From the NCBI RefSeq assembly GCF_019968905.1, contig NZ_CP079946.1, positions 6,917,356-6,981,355 on the forward strand: DNA of 64,000 bases, in the 5' to 3' direction. Shown here piece by piece: positions 18,101-25,472 of this stretch (its first letter is position 1; each line of letters begins with the position of its first letter). Made by a program: the position numbers and the translations under genes. The notes below the pieces were generated by a model. The model was given only the letters and a program-made list of their open reading frames with translations. It searched no databases and was not told the origin of the DNA. The stretch comes from Corallococcus sp. EGB (GTDB lineage Bacteria; Myxococcota; Myxococcia; Myxococcales; Myxococcaceae).

Positions 18101-18951
18101 CTCGCGAACCGCTCCGCTGGCGCCTTGGCCAGACACCGCGCCACCACCGCGTCCAACGCCCCCGGGACGGAGGCCCGCTCCGACACACGCGAAGGACGCT
18201 GACTCACGTGGCCTTCGCGCACCTCGTCCGGTGTGCCATGAAACGGCGGAGTGCCCGTGAGCAGTTCGAAGAGCAGGACGCCCAACGCGTAGATGTCCGC
18301 CGCCGTGCCCGCCTCGCGTGCGTCGAGGCACTGCTCCGGCGCCATGTAGACCGTCGTGCCCGCGCGGTTCCCCGCCTCCTCCGCGGGCCCCTCGCCCGCC
18401 CATCGCGCGAGGCCGAAGTCCAGGAGGCTCAGCGCGCCACCTTCGCGCAGGAAGATGTTCTCCGGCTTGAGGTCCCGGTGCGCCACGCCGGCCGCGTGCA
18501 CGCGCGCCACCGCCAGGCACAGCCCCGTCAGCAGCTCGCGCACCCGCGCCACGGACGCAGCGCCAGTCCCGGGCAGCGCCGCCATCCACGCCGCGAGCGT
18601 CTGTCCTCGCAACAGCTCCTGCACGAGGAATGGCCGTCCCCCGACCCGCCCTACTTCGAGCACCTCGGGCACCGTGGGCGGCCCCACGCGCCGGAGCGCC
18701 TCCGCCTCGTGGGCGAAGCGCGCGTGGTGCGGCCCCAGGCCCACCTTGAGGGCCACCTCTCGGCCATCCGCCTCGCGCACCGCGGTGAAGACGTGGGCGA
18801 AGCCCCCCACGCCCAACAGGGTGGCACCGGACAGGCCGGGGGCGTCTGGGAACGCCAGCGGCTCCAGGGGAAGACCGGACGCGGCGACGACGCCATTCAC
18901 GGGACACGCCGCGCCGGGAGCGAGGCGGCGGTGGCAGACCGGACAGCGCAT
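15145..18951 (-). CDS. Giant Ser/Thr kinase with zinc ribbon, AAA ATPase and TPR region
   Basis: 1268 residues. It opens with a short zinc-ribbon-like CPVC-x9-CP segment. A Hanks kinase follows (about 40-295: GVGGFAHVF, VALKVGLG, HRDLKPEN, LDFGLARW, MAPEQ). Next is a stretch resembling a degenerate nucleotide-cyclase domain (ARPVAMLGLRTAASVEGL, GGVLARVAAGGYLIVF, APGEVRVTPEAV). Then an AAA/STAND-type ATPase (Walker A GEVGHGKT, Walker B LALLLDDAHLAD), then helical TPR-like repeats to the C-terminus. The architecture matches large myxobacterial kinases thought to integrate signals by ATP-driven switching. It heads a run with the Cys-rich lipoprotein and second kinase, although a 118-base gap separates it from the former. 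Confidence 0.92.
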   Translation of the reverse strand: MRCPVCHRRLAPGAACPVNGVVAASGLPLEPLAFPDAPGLSGATLLGVGGFAHVFTAVREADGREVALKVGLGPHHARFAHEAEALRRVGPPTVPEVLEVGRVGGRPFLVQELLRGQTLAAWMAALPGTGAASVARVRELLTGLCLAVARVHAAGVAHRDLKPENIFLREGGALSLLDFGLARWAGEGPAEEAGNRAGTTVYMAPEQCLDAREAGTAADIYALGVLLFELLTGTPPFHGTPDEVREGHVSQRPSRVSERASVPGALDAVVARCLAKAPAERFASAEEVLSAFEAACAEGAALPGVARGNDARPAQALATFSGARPVAMLGLRTAASVEGLTASLEPFGGVLARVAAGGYLIVFCESLSAEANVRAGALAARRLVESGEASAVLHAAVLYVHPGTTLPRIAGAALERPETGWARMAAPGEVRVTPEAVARMEPGWLEPVTSHADGEAGPATAPEEGAAFRLRLHDEEGARVDGEPPPFVGRDALLDALASDAERSLSSSLPGLGVLTGEVGHGKTRLFKALAFRLESAGHARVIRLRAPPPDASVSNSLLDALRAVVGRPSAEPRVLADALLAQAREAPLALLLDDAHLADPQSLDVVERATLDGNQAPLWIGLAGRPSLLGLRPHLGERSARPSHHPLPPLPPEASRAVLLHLLRPAEHIPEPVLARLEQLAQGVPLSLVELARALRAAGALRSAPGGGWYVAPDALLDVSVTPLFERLAPRVLAALPEAHRVLARLCAVLGTEVDVARVDAALRHLASGPELSRAAVLDAGAGLQRLARAGLLRPMSPGRFAFRHPLLREALEALLPPAPRRALHAAALKASVGDDVAERRRRAHHAAVCGAHLEAARDHLALAEEARAGHLPVEAEQHYTRALALLPESDDARRAQALAGRGKVRHRLQRFRESLADLSTARALARTRGDAALEVDLLLEEATARDWMEDSEGSATCTREALDAIELLDAPRLSLRCGLARGRMHVRQGEWAAAARVLTSTAEGAERARDHETLVVSLALLGAALTFLDRAPEAAQRFDEALERCEAAGDGLHKAAVLSNRVLLWLRQGDVPQMEADLRRAMALGRELAHAQMERWSTFNLAEVLYMQGRLDEALPLAQRAHELGVRFFREHPVPVDALLIARIQAASGDEAAAARQLAWIAERCPPESLPPTTIMRRLVELQVRQQSTGVFHAMDWTALHTEAEALASPDEKAEILLQATGIARRTGALDEARAWLERAAPAVAEAPLWAARFHALRAALSPAAL

Positions 18952-18966
18952 GGGGACGCCCGCAGG

Positions 18967-20817
18967 CTACCAGAGCGCCCGCGCCAGCACGATGCCCACC
19001 CCCACCAGGCCCTCGCCCGCGATGAGCCCGGCCGCCAGCGTCACACCCGCCCCTTCAGACGCGGGCCGCCACCGCCGGGCCAGCTCCCACCCCAGCCCGC
19101 CCAGGAAGAACCCCAGGCACGTGGAGGCAGGCAGCAGGCACGCGAGCCCCATCCCCACGGCGGACGGCATCCATCGGCGGAAGCGCTCCGGCAACGCCTG
19201 CTCGCCCAGCGTCAGGGCGGCCGCCGCCCCCGCGGCCCAGGCCATGGCGATCCGCAGGTCCGCGGAGACGGCCTCCAGCCCCGACGCCAGCACTCGCGCC
19301 ACGCCCGCCGTCACCGTCGCGGCCGGCGCCGGAAAGCGCTCCGAGCCAAGCACGGACGGCTCCGGCACCAACAGGTAGAACAGCGGCACCACCACCAGCG
19401 CGCCCACGACACATCCCAACAGCTGCGCCAGGAACACCCGGCGCGGGTGGGCACCCAGCAGGTGCCCTGCCTTCAGGTCCGTGAGCAGATCCGCGGACGA
19501 AGACGCCGCGTTGACGGTGATGCCCGCCGTCGCCAGGTTCGCGCGGATGTCCCCGGGCAGCAGCACGCCATACGTGAGCTGCGTCACCTGCCCCAGCGCG
19601 CCCACGGGGCTCACGTCCGTCTCGCCCGTGACGCGACAGGAGATGAGGCACAGCACGAACGACAGCGCCACCGCGAGCAGCGCGTGCGGCACCGGCACAT
19701 CGAACCCCACGCGCGCCAGCGCCACCGTCGCGGGCGTCAGCACCAGCATCCCCGCGGCCCACCACCGCCCGGGCACCTGGAGCGCTTCAATGGGATGCGG
19801 CGCCTGACGCGGCCCGCGCAGGCCTCGCAGCGCACGTCCCCAGACGCGGGCCTGGAGCGCGAACTGCAACAGCGATGCGGTGGTGAGCGCCGCCGCCCCG
19901 GGCCACAGCGCCCACGCGAGGAAGTCCCCATCCGGAGCCACCACGCCCGCCGCCATCAGCCGAGGCGCGACGACGGCGTGGACGACGAGCGCCCCCAGCC
20001 ACATGGACGCGGTGACACGCACTCCCAGGAGCGCGCCTCCGCCCACCGGCATCAACCCGGTCTCCAGCGCGAACCCCAGCCGCTCCAGCGACACGCCGCC
20101 CAGCGTCCCGGGAAACGCATACGCATACGGCACGCGCCCGAAGCCATCGCGCGCGAGCGTCAACGCCCCCGCCAACAGCCCTCCCACGCCCAGCATCCGC
20201 AGCCGGGGCCCCGCCGCCTCACCGCCCGAGTGCAGCGCGCGAGCCGTCGCCGCCGCGGCCGTCCCGGACGCAAACGGCAGCTGCTCCCGGTCCACCAGCT
20301 GCCGCTTGAGCGGCACCGCGAACAGGACGCCCAGCGCGGACAAAAGGAACGTCCACGCGAGCAGCGTCACGCCGGGCAGGTGGTGCCCCGTCGTCAGCAG
20401 CCACGCCCCCTGCACCGACACGAGCGCGCCGCCCGTCGCGTACCCCGCCGACGACGCCACCGTCTGCGCGCACCCCAGCTCCAGCAGCGACAGCGGAGCT
20501 CCGGCGACGCGGGGACTCAAGCGCCGGAGTGCCCCATGCGCCGCGGACGCGAGCAGCGCGGCGGTGACGGCCACGCCGAACGCCACGCCTGTCTTCAGGC
20601 CCGCGTAGAGGTTGGTGGCGCAGGTGAGCACTCCCAGCCCCGCGCCCAGGACCACCGCGCGCAGGGTGAGCTGGGGCAGCCGGTCGCCCTGATACACGTG
20701 CTTCAGCCAGTAGGTGTCCACCTCCGCCTGCGTCGTGCCGGGGATGCTCAGCAACGTCAGCGAGGCGTCGGTGGGCGCGGCCTCATCAGGGACGGCGCGG
20801 GGGGCGGAGGCCGGCAT
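18967..20817 (-). CDS. OPT-family oligopeptide/metal-chelate transporter
   Basis: A 616-residue polytopic membrane protein. Family features include the N-terminal QLTLRAVVLGAGLGVLTCATNLY, KTGVAFGVAVTAALL, PFASGTAAAATARALHSG, and the C-terminal DLLTDLKAGHLLGAHPRRVF stretch (conserved in prokaryotic OPT proteins). OPT proteins take up oligopeptides or metal-chelator complexes. I placed the start at ATG 20815-20817 because the frame upstream turns low-complexity and the length then fits the family. It lies 53 bases downstream of the HipA-methyltransferase gene and 15 bases upstream of the kinase start, so it could be co-transcribed with either, but no functional link is obvious. Confidence 0.9.
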   Translation of the reverse strand: MPASAPRAVPDEAAPTDASLTLLSIPGTTQAEVDTYWLKHVYQGDRLPQLTLRAVVLGAGLGVLTCATNLYAGLKTGVAFGVAVTAALLASAAHGALRRLSPRVAGAPLSLLELGCAQTVASSAGYATGGALVSVQGAWLLTTGHHLPGVTLLAWTFLLSALGVLFAVPLKRQLVDREQLPFASGTAAAATARALHSGGEAAGPRLRMLGVGGLLAGALTLARDGFGRVPYAYAFPGTLGGVSLERLGFALETGLMPVGGGALLGVRVTASMWLGALVVHAVVAPRLMAAGVVAPDGDFLAWALWPGAAALTTASLLQFALQARVWGRALRGLRGPRQAPHPIEALQVPGRWWAAGMLVLTPATVALARVGFDVPVPHALLAVALSFVLCLISCRVTGETDVSPVGALGQVTQLTYGVLLPGDIRANLATAGITVNAASSSADLLTDLKAGHLLGAHPRRVFLAQLLGCVVGALVVVPLFYLLVPEPSVLGSERFPAPAATVTAGVARVLASGLEAVSADLRIAMAWAAGAAAALTLGEQALPERFRRWMPSAVGMGLACLLPASTCLGFFLGGLGWELARRWRPASEGAGVTLAAGLIAGEGLVGVGIVLARALW

Positions 20818-20870
20818 GGGCGCCCCATCCTCCCCGTTCGTCCCCTTCCGCGCCACCTGGGTCCGTGGCG

Positions 20871-22868
20871 TCAGGACTCGCGCGAACGCAGCAGGTAGAA
20901 GACGTAGCCATAGCTGTCCCCGTGGCGGCGGTACAGGTTCACCTCCTGCTCCGCCGCCGCGATGACCTCCCGCAGGGCCGCGTCCGCGGTGGGGCGCAGC
21001 CGGTCGATGCGCTGGAGGAGCGGCGTGTAGTAGTCGTCCCACCACGCGGACGCGGGCAGCGCGAAGGTGTCCAGCACCGTGAAGCCCGCGGCTTCGGCCG
21101 TGGCGCGGTTCTGGGCGATGCTGCCCATGGACGGGTACCCGGCGGACCAGAAGCGCACGGCTTCCGGGGGACGGACGTCGGTGAGCCAGGTGCACTCGGT
21201 GACGGCCACCAACCCGCCGGGGGCGAGCAACGGCCGCCACTGGCGCAGGCCCTGCTCGAAGCCCACCACGTAGATGGCGCCCTCGGACCAGAGCAGGTCC
21301 ACGGAGCCGGGCGGCAGCGACAGCGCGCTCATGTCCTCCTGGCGCGTGACGATGGCGTCCGACAGCCCCTGCTCGCGGGCCTCGCGCTCCAGCCGGTCCA
21401 GGTAGGGCCGGTGCAGGTCGACGGCGGTGACGCGGGTGCCCAGCTCCTTCGCGAGCACCAGCGACTGCCGTCCGGTGCCCGCGCCCAGGTCCAGCACGCG
21501 CGGCGAGGGAGGCAGCGGAGACAAACGCCGCAGGGCCTCGCGGGTGCAGGCGTCGCTGCCGGGGCCCAGGCGGGGCAGCTCGTTGTAGAGGGTGAAGAAG
21601 GCGTTCACTGTCTGGCGCAGCTCGCCCGCGCTGCGCTTCACGTTGCCCTGGAGCAGCGGGACTCGCTTCCAGTGCTCCTCGATGCGCTGCTTGAACAGCT
21701 CCGGCATGGGCAGGTCCGCGCGCAGCGTGGTCCACGCGTCGAGCGCGACCTCGACAGCGCCCTTCACCACCGGCAGGACGTCCTCGTCGGGCAGGCCCAG
21801 CTTGCGCGCCAGCCGTTCAAAGCTCTGGAGGGACACGTCCTCGAAGCGCTTGGACTTCGCCAGGTTCAGCGCGAGCTGGTCCTGCGGCATGTACTGGATG
21901 GTGGAGACGAAGTCGTACGCGGGCGACAGCGTGGGGTGCGTGCCGTCCGGGTAGTAGAGGGACCAGTTCTTGTGGTGCGCGTCGCCGTTGCCGCACGCGA
22001 CGATGAACACCAGCCGCCGCAGGAAGTCCTGGAGCGCGTCCAGGCCCGCGACCTTGAGCAGCACGTTGGCGATGGTCTCGTAGTTGTACTTCTTGTACTT
22101 CTCGTCGGAGTACAGCCCCAGCACCTGCGCCAGGTCCTCCATGTGCACGCGGCGGCCGGGGGACGGCCGGTCGAAGCGGCGGATGGCGTACGCCAGGTCC
22201 TCGCGCAGGGTGATGCCCTCCGGGAGGCCGTGCAGGTCGGAGACCGGGAGCAGTTGCAGCTCCGGCACGTCGATGCCGGTGGCGCGGGCCCAGGTCATCA
22301 TGGACAGCTCGTTCTCCGGCACGCGGTCGTAGCGGTTGTCCGGGAGCTTGACGATCCAATCGCCGCCCAGGCCGCCCATGGGCAGCGTCATGCCCCGGTC
22401 GCGCCGGAGCATGGAGAACTTGAGCTGCACGCCCGCGAGCGAGAAGCGCAGCGGCTCCCCGTCGGACGCGGGCTCGGTGGGGACGTCCACGAGGGGCGCG
22501 TCGTGGCCGGCGAGCTCGCCCGCGGGGCGGATGATGACGGCGCCGGAGAGGTCCGCGCCCAGGTGGGCGATGAAGAAGAACTCGCGCTGCCGGGCGATCT
22601 GCTGGCGCTCGGAGATGAGGTCGCGCAGCGGCCCTTCGGGCAGGAGGTTGGAGAAGAACGGCGGCAGCCGCATGCGGCTGGTGTGGCGGCGCGACAGGTC
22701 GTCCTCGAAGAACTGGCCCAGCACGGGGCGCGGGTAGCGCTGGCGGTAGTCCTCGGAGAGGCTGAACTCGATGCGCTCGTCCGCGAGCAGCGTGAGCGTG
22801 CCGGCGTGCACGTCGCCGAGGAGGACGTCGAGGATGCCGGTGGTGGACACGGGGGGCTTGGAGTCCAT
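20871..22868 (-). CDS. HipA-type kinase fused to a class I SAM methyltransferase
   Basis: 665 residues in one frame. Residues 1 to about 410 are HipA-like: N-terminal subdomain (LLGDVHAGTL, PPFFSNLLPEG), activation loop SLAGVQLKFSM, ATP-site WIVKLPD, catalytic loop GNGDAHHKN (Asp296) and PAYDFVST (Asp319). HipA toxins phosphorylate targets such as glutamyl-tRNA synthetase and cause dormancy. Residues about 425-665 are a complete methyltransferase: VLDLGAGTGRQS (Asp460), TAVDLHRPYLD and VDLLWSEGAIY, of the class methylating small molecules or proteins. No stop separates the parts, although GTG codons near the junction (base 21630 and 21597) could start the second part alone. I chose ATG 22866-22868 for GAGG about 8 bases upstream; it is one base after the DUF262 stop. 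No HipB-like gene adjoins. Confidence 0.9.
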   Translation of the reverse strand: MDSKPPVSTTGILDVLLGDVHAGTLTLLADERIEFSLSEDYRQRYPRPVLGQFFEDDLSRRHTSRMRLPPFFSNLLPEGPLRDLISERQQIARQREFFFIAHLGADLSGAVIIRPAGELAGHDAPLVDVPTEPASDGEPLRFSLAGVQLKFSMLRRDRGMTLPMGGLGGDWIVKLPDNRYDRVPENELSMMTWARATGIDVPELQLLPVSDLHGLPEGITLREDLAYAIRRFDRPSPGRRVHMEDLAQVLGLYSDEKYKKYNYETIANVLLKVAGLDALQDFLRRLVFIVACGNGDAHHKNWSLYYPDGTHPTLSPAYDFVSTIQYMPQDQLALNLAKSKRFEDVSLQSFERLARKLGLPDEDVLPVVKGAVEVALDAWTTLRADLPMPELFKQRIEEHWKRVPLLQGNVKRSAGELRQTVNAFFTLYNELPRLGPGSDACTREALRRLSPLPPSPRVLDLGAGTGRQSLVLAKELGTRVTAVDLHRPYLDRLEREAREQGLSDAIVTRQEDMSALSLPPGSVDLLWSEGAIYVVGFEQGLRQWRPLLAPGGLVAVTECTWLTDVRPPEAVRFWSAGYPSMGSIAQNRATAEAAGFTVLDTFALPASAWWDDYYTPLLQRIDRLRPTADAALREVIAAAEQEVNLYRRHGDSYGYVFYLLRSRES

Positions 22869-22869
22869 G

Positions 22870-24534
22870 TCAGTCCTCATCGTCGTCGATGATCATCGAC
22901 TGGAGCGAAGGCCGGTCCGAGTCGTCCCAGCGCGTGCGCGCTTCCATGAAGTTGCGCAGGACCGGCTCCAGCACGGCCTGGCGCAGGTGGAGGAAGCCCA
23001 GCCCCTCCTGGCGCCTCAGCGCGTCCAGGGCCTGCTCGGTGAGCCCATGGCTGTGGAGGATCTCCTCGGCTGGAGGGGACCGCGCGGTGAGCAGCCGGAT
23101 GAAGGAGTTCCCCGGCACGTGGGGATGGAAGAGGAAGTTGAAGGTCCCATCCATCACGCGTCGGGCCGTTCGGCGGTCGGGGCCCCATGGCCCGGTCCAC
23201 CACGCGCCATCCGGGGGAAGAATGGGGTGGAAGCCCTCTGCCGGCTGCTCCAGCAATTCTCCCGGGTCCAGCACCGCGCCCGTCAGCAGGTCGCGCGGCT
23301 GGAGGGACAGCATCGCGATGCGCAGGACCAGCGGAGGCCGCACGGTGGAGTTGGGGATGACCGGCATGCCGGTCTCCATCCACCAGCGGATGAGCGGAGG
23401 CGGCACCTGGGCCAGCAGCGCCTGGAGGGAGCGCTCTTCATCGGAGCGGATCGCCGAGAAGATCTGGAGGGCCTCCGCGGGTTTCAGCTCCCAACCGCCG
23501 AAGACGATGTGGCGCCAGAACCAGCGCGACAGCAGCTCGCGCGAACGCGGTGACGGCTCCGGGTGCAGCTGGAAGAACCGCGTCAGCAGGACCAGCGAGT
23601 TCTCCGGCGCGGGCAGCAGCTTGAGGTGCGGGATGAACGCATCGCGCTTGAGGAACACGATGGCGTCCCGGAGCGCCCGGTCCGTGCGGCGGACCGTCTC
23701 CGTGAGCTCGTCGTCCGGGTTGAGCTGCTCCTGGTAGCCGCGCGTGAAGTCCAGGCCGCGCACGGCCAGCACGGCCCTGAGCAGCAGTGACTCCGGGATG
23801 CTCCCGAAGCCCAGCTCCCGCAGCCCCTGCGTCACCGACTCCAGGCTGAGCGAGCGCGAACCCACGTACAGCGCGTTGAAGACCTCTTCATCCGTGAGCG
23901 GACGGCCCGCGGTGTTGAGGCGCTTGAAGATGACGCGGAGGACCTTCTCGTCCGCCGTGTCCACGACGTAGGCGGGCACCTGGTACTCGCGGACGGCCTT
24001 GCCCAGGCGGATGGCGGCGCGCAGGTGCTCCGGGTGAGCCTCACGGCCCGGGTAGCGGTTGAGCCAGTGGAGCAGCGACTCGCTGTCCAGCACCTCGTTC
24101 ATCGGGAGCCAGTGCGGCAAGACCGTGCCCTCGGCCGGAGGCGCGTGCAGCTCCCCGGTCTCCAGGTCGAAGTACAGGTGGAAGTCGTCGCGGCCCGCTT
24201 CGTCACCATAGGACGGATGCAGCAGCACGCCCGCGAGCGCCGTCACGCGCTGCTGTCCATCCACGGCCCACAGCCCCTGGCTGGTGGAGGGCGCGTCGAT
24301 GCGCACGGGGCCGAAGCTGACGTTGGCGGCGGGCGCGTCCCGGCGCCAGAACAGCAGCGTCCCGATGGGATAGCCCCGGTACACGCTGTCCAGCAGGTCG
24401 CGCACGTCGTCCGCGGTCCACCGGAGGGGGCGCTGGAAGTCGGGGATGCGCACCTCGCCCCGCCGCACGCGGTCGAGCAGGTCCTCGATGCTGAACGACT
24501 TCGTCTCCGGCCGCCGCGTCAGGGGAGCGGGCAT
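22870..24534 (-). CDS. DUF262 (GmrS/ParB-like) domain protein
   Basis: 554 residues. The N-terminal DUF262 domain shows IPDFQRPLRWTADDVRDLLD, the spacer GYPIGTLLFW, and the signature VDGQQRVTAL (Asp92-Arg96), which forms the nucleotide-handling DGQQR site. DUF262 is the domain of GmrS-type modification-dependent restriction proteins and of several phage-defence proteins. Here I see no C-terminal DUF1524 HNH nuclease; the second half is helical (FKRLNTAGRPLTDEEVFNAL is still family-typical). It ends in an acidic tail. The start has a strong GAGGGAGGAGG 6 bases upstream. It is followed after one base by the HipA-methyltransferase gene, so the two are surely co-expressed. A partner-dependent defence role is inference. 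Confidence 0.88.
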   Translation of the reverse strand: MPAPLTRRPETKSFSIEDLLDRVRRGEVRIPDFQRPLRWTADDVRDLLDSVYRGYPIGTLLFWRRDAPAANVSFGPVRIDAPSTSQGLWAVDGQQRVTALAGVLLHPSYGDEAGRDDFHLYFDLETGELHAPPAEGTVLPHWLPMNEVLDSESLLHWLNRYPGREAHPEHLRAAIRLGKAVREYQVPAYVVDTADEKVLRVIFKRLNTAGRPLTDEEVFNALYVGSRSLSLESVTQGLRELGFGSIPESLLLRAVLAVRGLDFTRGYQEQLNPDDELTETVRRTDRALRDAIVFLKRDAFIPHLKLLPAPENSLVLLTRFFQLHPEPSPRSRELLSRWFWRHIVFGGWELKPAEALQIFSAIRSDEERSLQALLAQVPPPLIRWWMETGMPVIPNSTVRPPLVLRIAMLSLQPRDLLTGAVLDPGELLEQPAEGFHPILPPDGAWWTGPWGPDRRTARRVMDGTFNFLFHPHVPGNSFIRLLTARSPPAEEILHSHGLTEQALDALRRQEGLGFLHLRQAVLEPVLRNFMEARTRWDDSDRPSLQSMIIDDDED

Positions 24535-24584
24535 CGCGAGCCTCCTCCCTCGGGTCTGTAACCCGAAGCGCGGGAACCCGCCAC

Positions 24585-25361
24585 CTACACCGCGGGGCTG
24601 CGTCGCTTCGGCAGCACCACCACCAGCCCCAGCGCCACCAACCCCGTCACCGTGGACAGCACGCGTCCGCCCTGCCCCACCGCCGTGACGTCCAGTTGCA
24701 GGTCCAGCAGGCTGTTCGCCAGGTTCCATCCCCAGTGCAGGCCCACGGCGCCCCACAGCGAGCCCGTGCGGGCCACCGCCGCCGCGTACGCCAGGCCCGT
24801 GCAGAACAACATCAGCCACTCCAGCGGACCGTTGCCCAGCCGGTACACGTGCGTGAGGACGAATACGCCCGCGGACAGGGCCACGTAGCCCGCGCCCTGC
24901 CCCGCCACCGGCCACGCGCGGTACCAGAAGCCCCGCGCCACGATGTCCTCCGCCACCGACGGGATGAACGTGGACACCAGCACGCCCAGCGCCGCCACCA
25001 GCAGCGCCGTCCCCGACTGGGGATTCGCCAGCGGCTGCACGCGCATCACGCCCAGCGCCACGCCCGCCAGCACGGACAGCGGCTTGAGCACCAGCATCAC
25101 CGCCAGCGCCCGCGCGAGCGCGGAGCCCCTCCATTCCAGCGCATACGCATGAAAGCCATTGCGGTAGCCCAGCCACCGTCCCACGCCCCAGGCCACCGCG
25201 TGGAAGAGCGTCATCAGCACCGCCGCCACCACGAAGCTCCCCAGCAGCCGGCCGCCGATGCCCTCCGGCGCTTCGTAGCAGGCGTACAGCACGGCGAACG
25301 CGAGCGCGCAGCGCGGCGCGGCACGCGGAGGAGACAGTGACTCGGAAGGCGCGGGACTCAT
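24585..25361 (-). CDS. CPBP-family intramembrane glutamic protease
   Basis: 258 residues with about six to seven hydrophobic helices. The signature of the Abi/CPBP (Rce1-like) family is visible: SVAEDIVARGFWYRAW (Glu-Asp in place of the usual Glu-Glu, with the conserved Arg), FVLTHVYR, and GLHWGWN near the end, which supply the catalytic Glu and His residues. These proteases are linked to CAAX-type cleavage, bacteriocin immunity and sometimes abortive infection. The start ATG 25359-25361 has AGGGGAG about 8 bases upstream. It is the first gene of the minus-strand run leading 50 bases later into DUF262, and it diverges from the astacin gene. Confidence 0.88.
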   Translation of the reverse strand: MSPAPSESLSPPRAAPRCALAFAVLYACYEAPEGIGGRLLGSFVVAAVLMTLFHAVAWGVGRWLGYRNGFHAYALEWRGSALARALAVMLVLKPLSVLAGVALGVMRVQPLANPQSGTALLVAALGVLVSTFIPSVAEDIVARGFWYRAWPVAGQGAGYVALSAGVFVLTHVYRLGNGPLEWLMLFCTGLAYAAAVARTGSLWGAVGLHWGWNLANSLLDLQLDVTAVGQGGRVLSTVTGLVALGLVVVLPKRRSPAV

Positions 25362-25472
25362 GGCGGAGGCTCCCCTTAGCGCAGGAATCTTCTCCACCGC
25401 ACGACCAACTTCCACGGGTCCCTGCGTATTGCACCGCGAGTCACCACGACTCCCGACGAGGGGGATTCCCAC

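Noticed and set aside
20818..21735. Extended open frame upstream of the OPT transporter
   Set aside because: It lies entirely under the HipA-methyltransferase gene, is low-complexity Arg/Ala/Gly, and the family N-terminus begins after ATG 20817.
24535..25434. Upstream extension of the DUF262 frame
   Set aside because: It overlaps the CPBP gene in another frame and shows Gly/Arg/Ala low complexity; ATG 24534 has a strong ribosome binding site.
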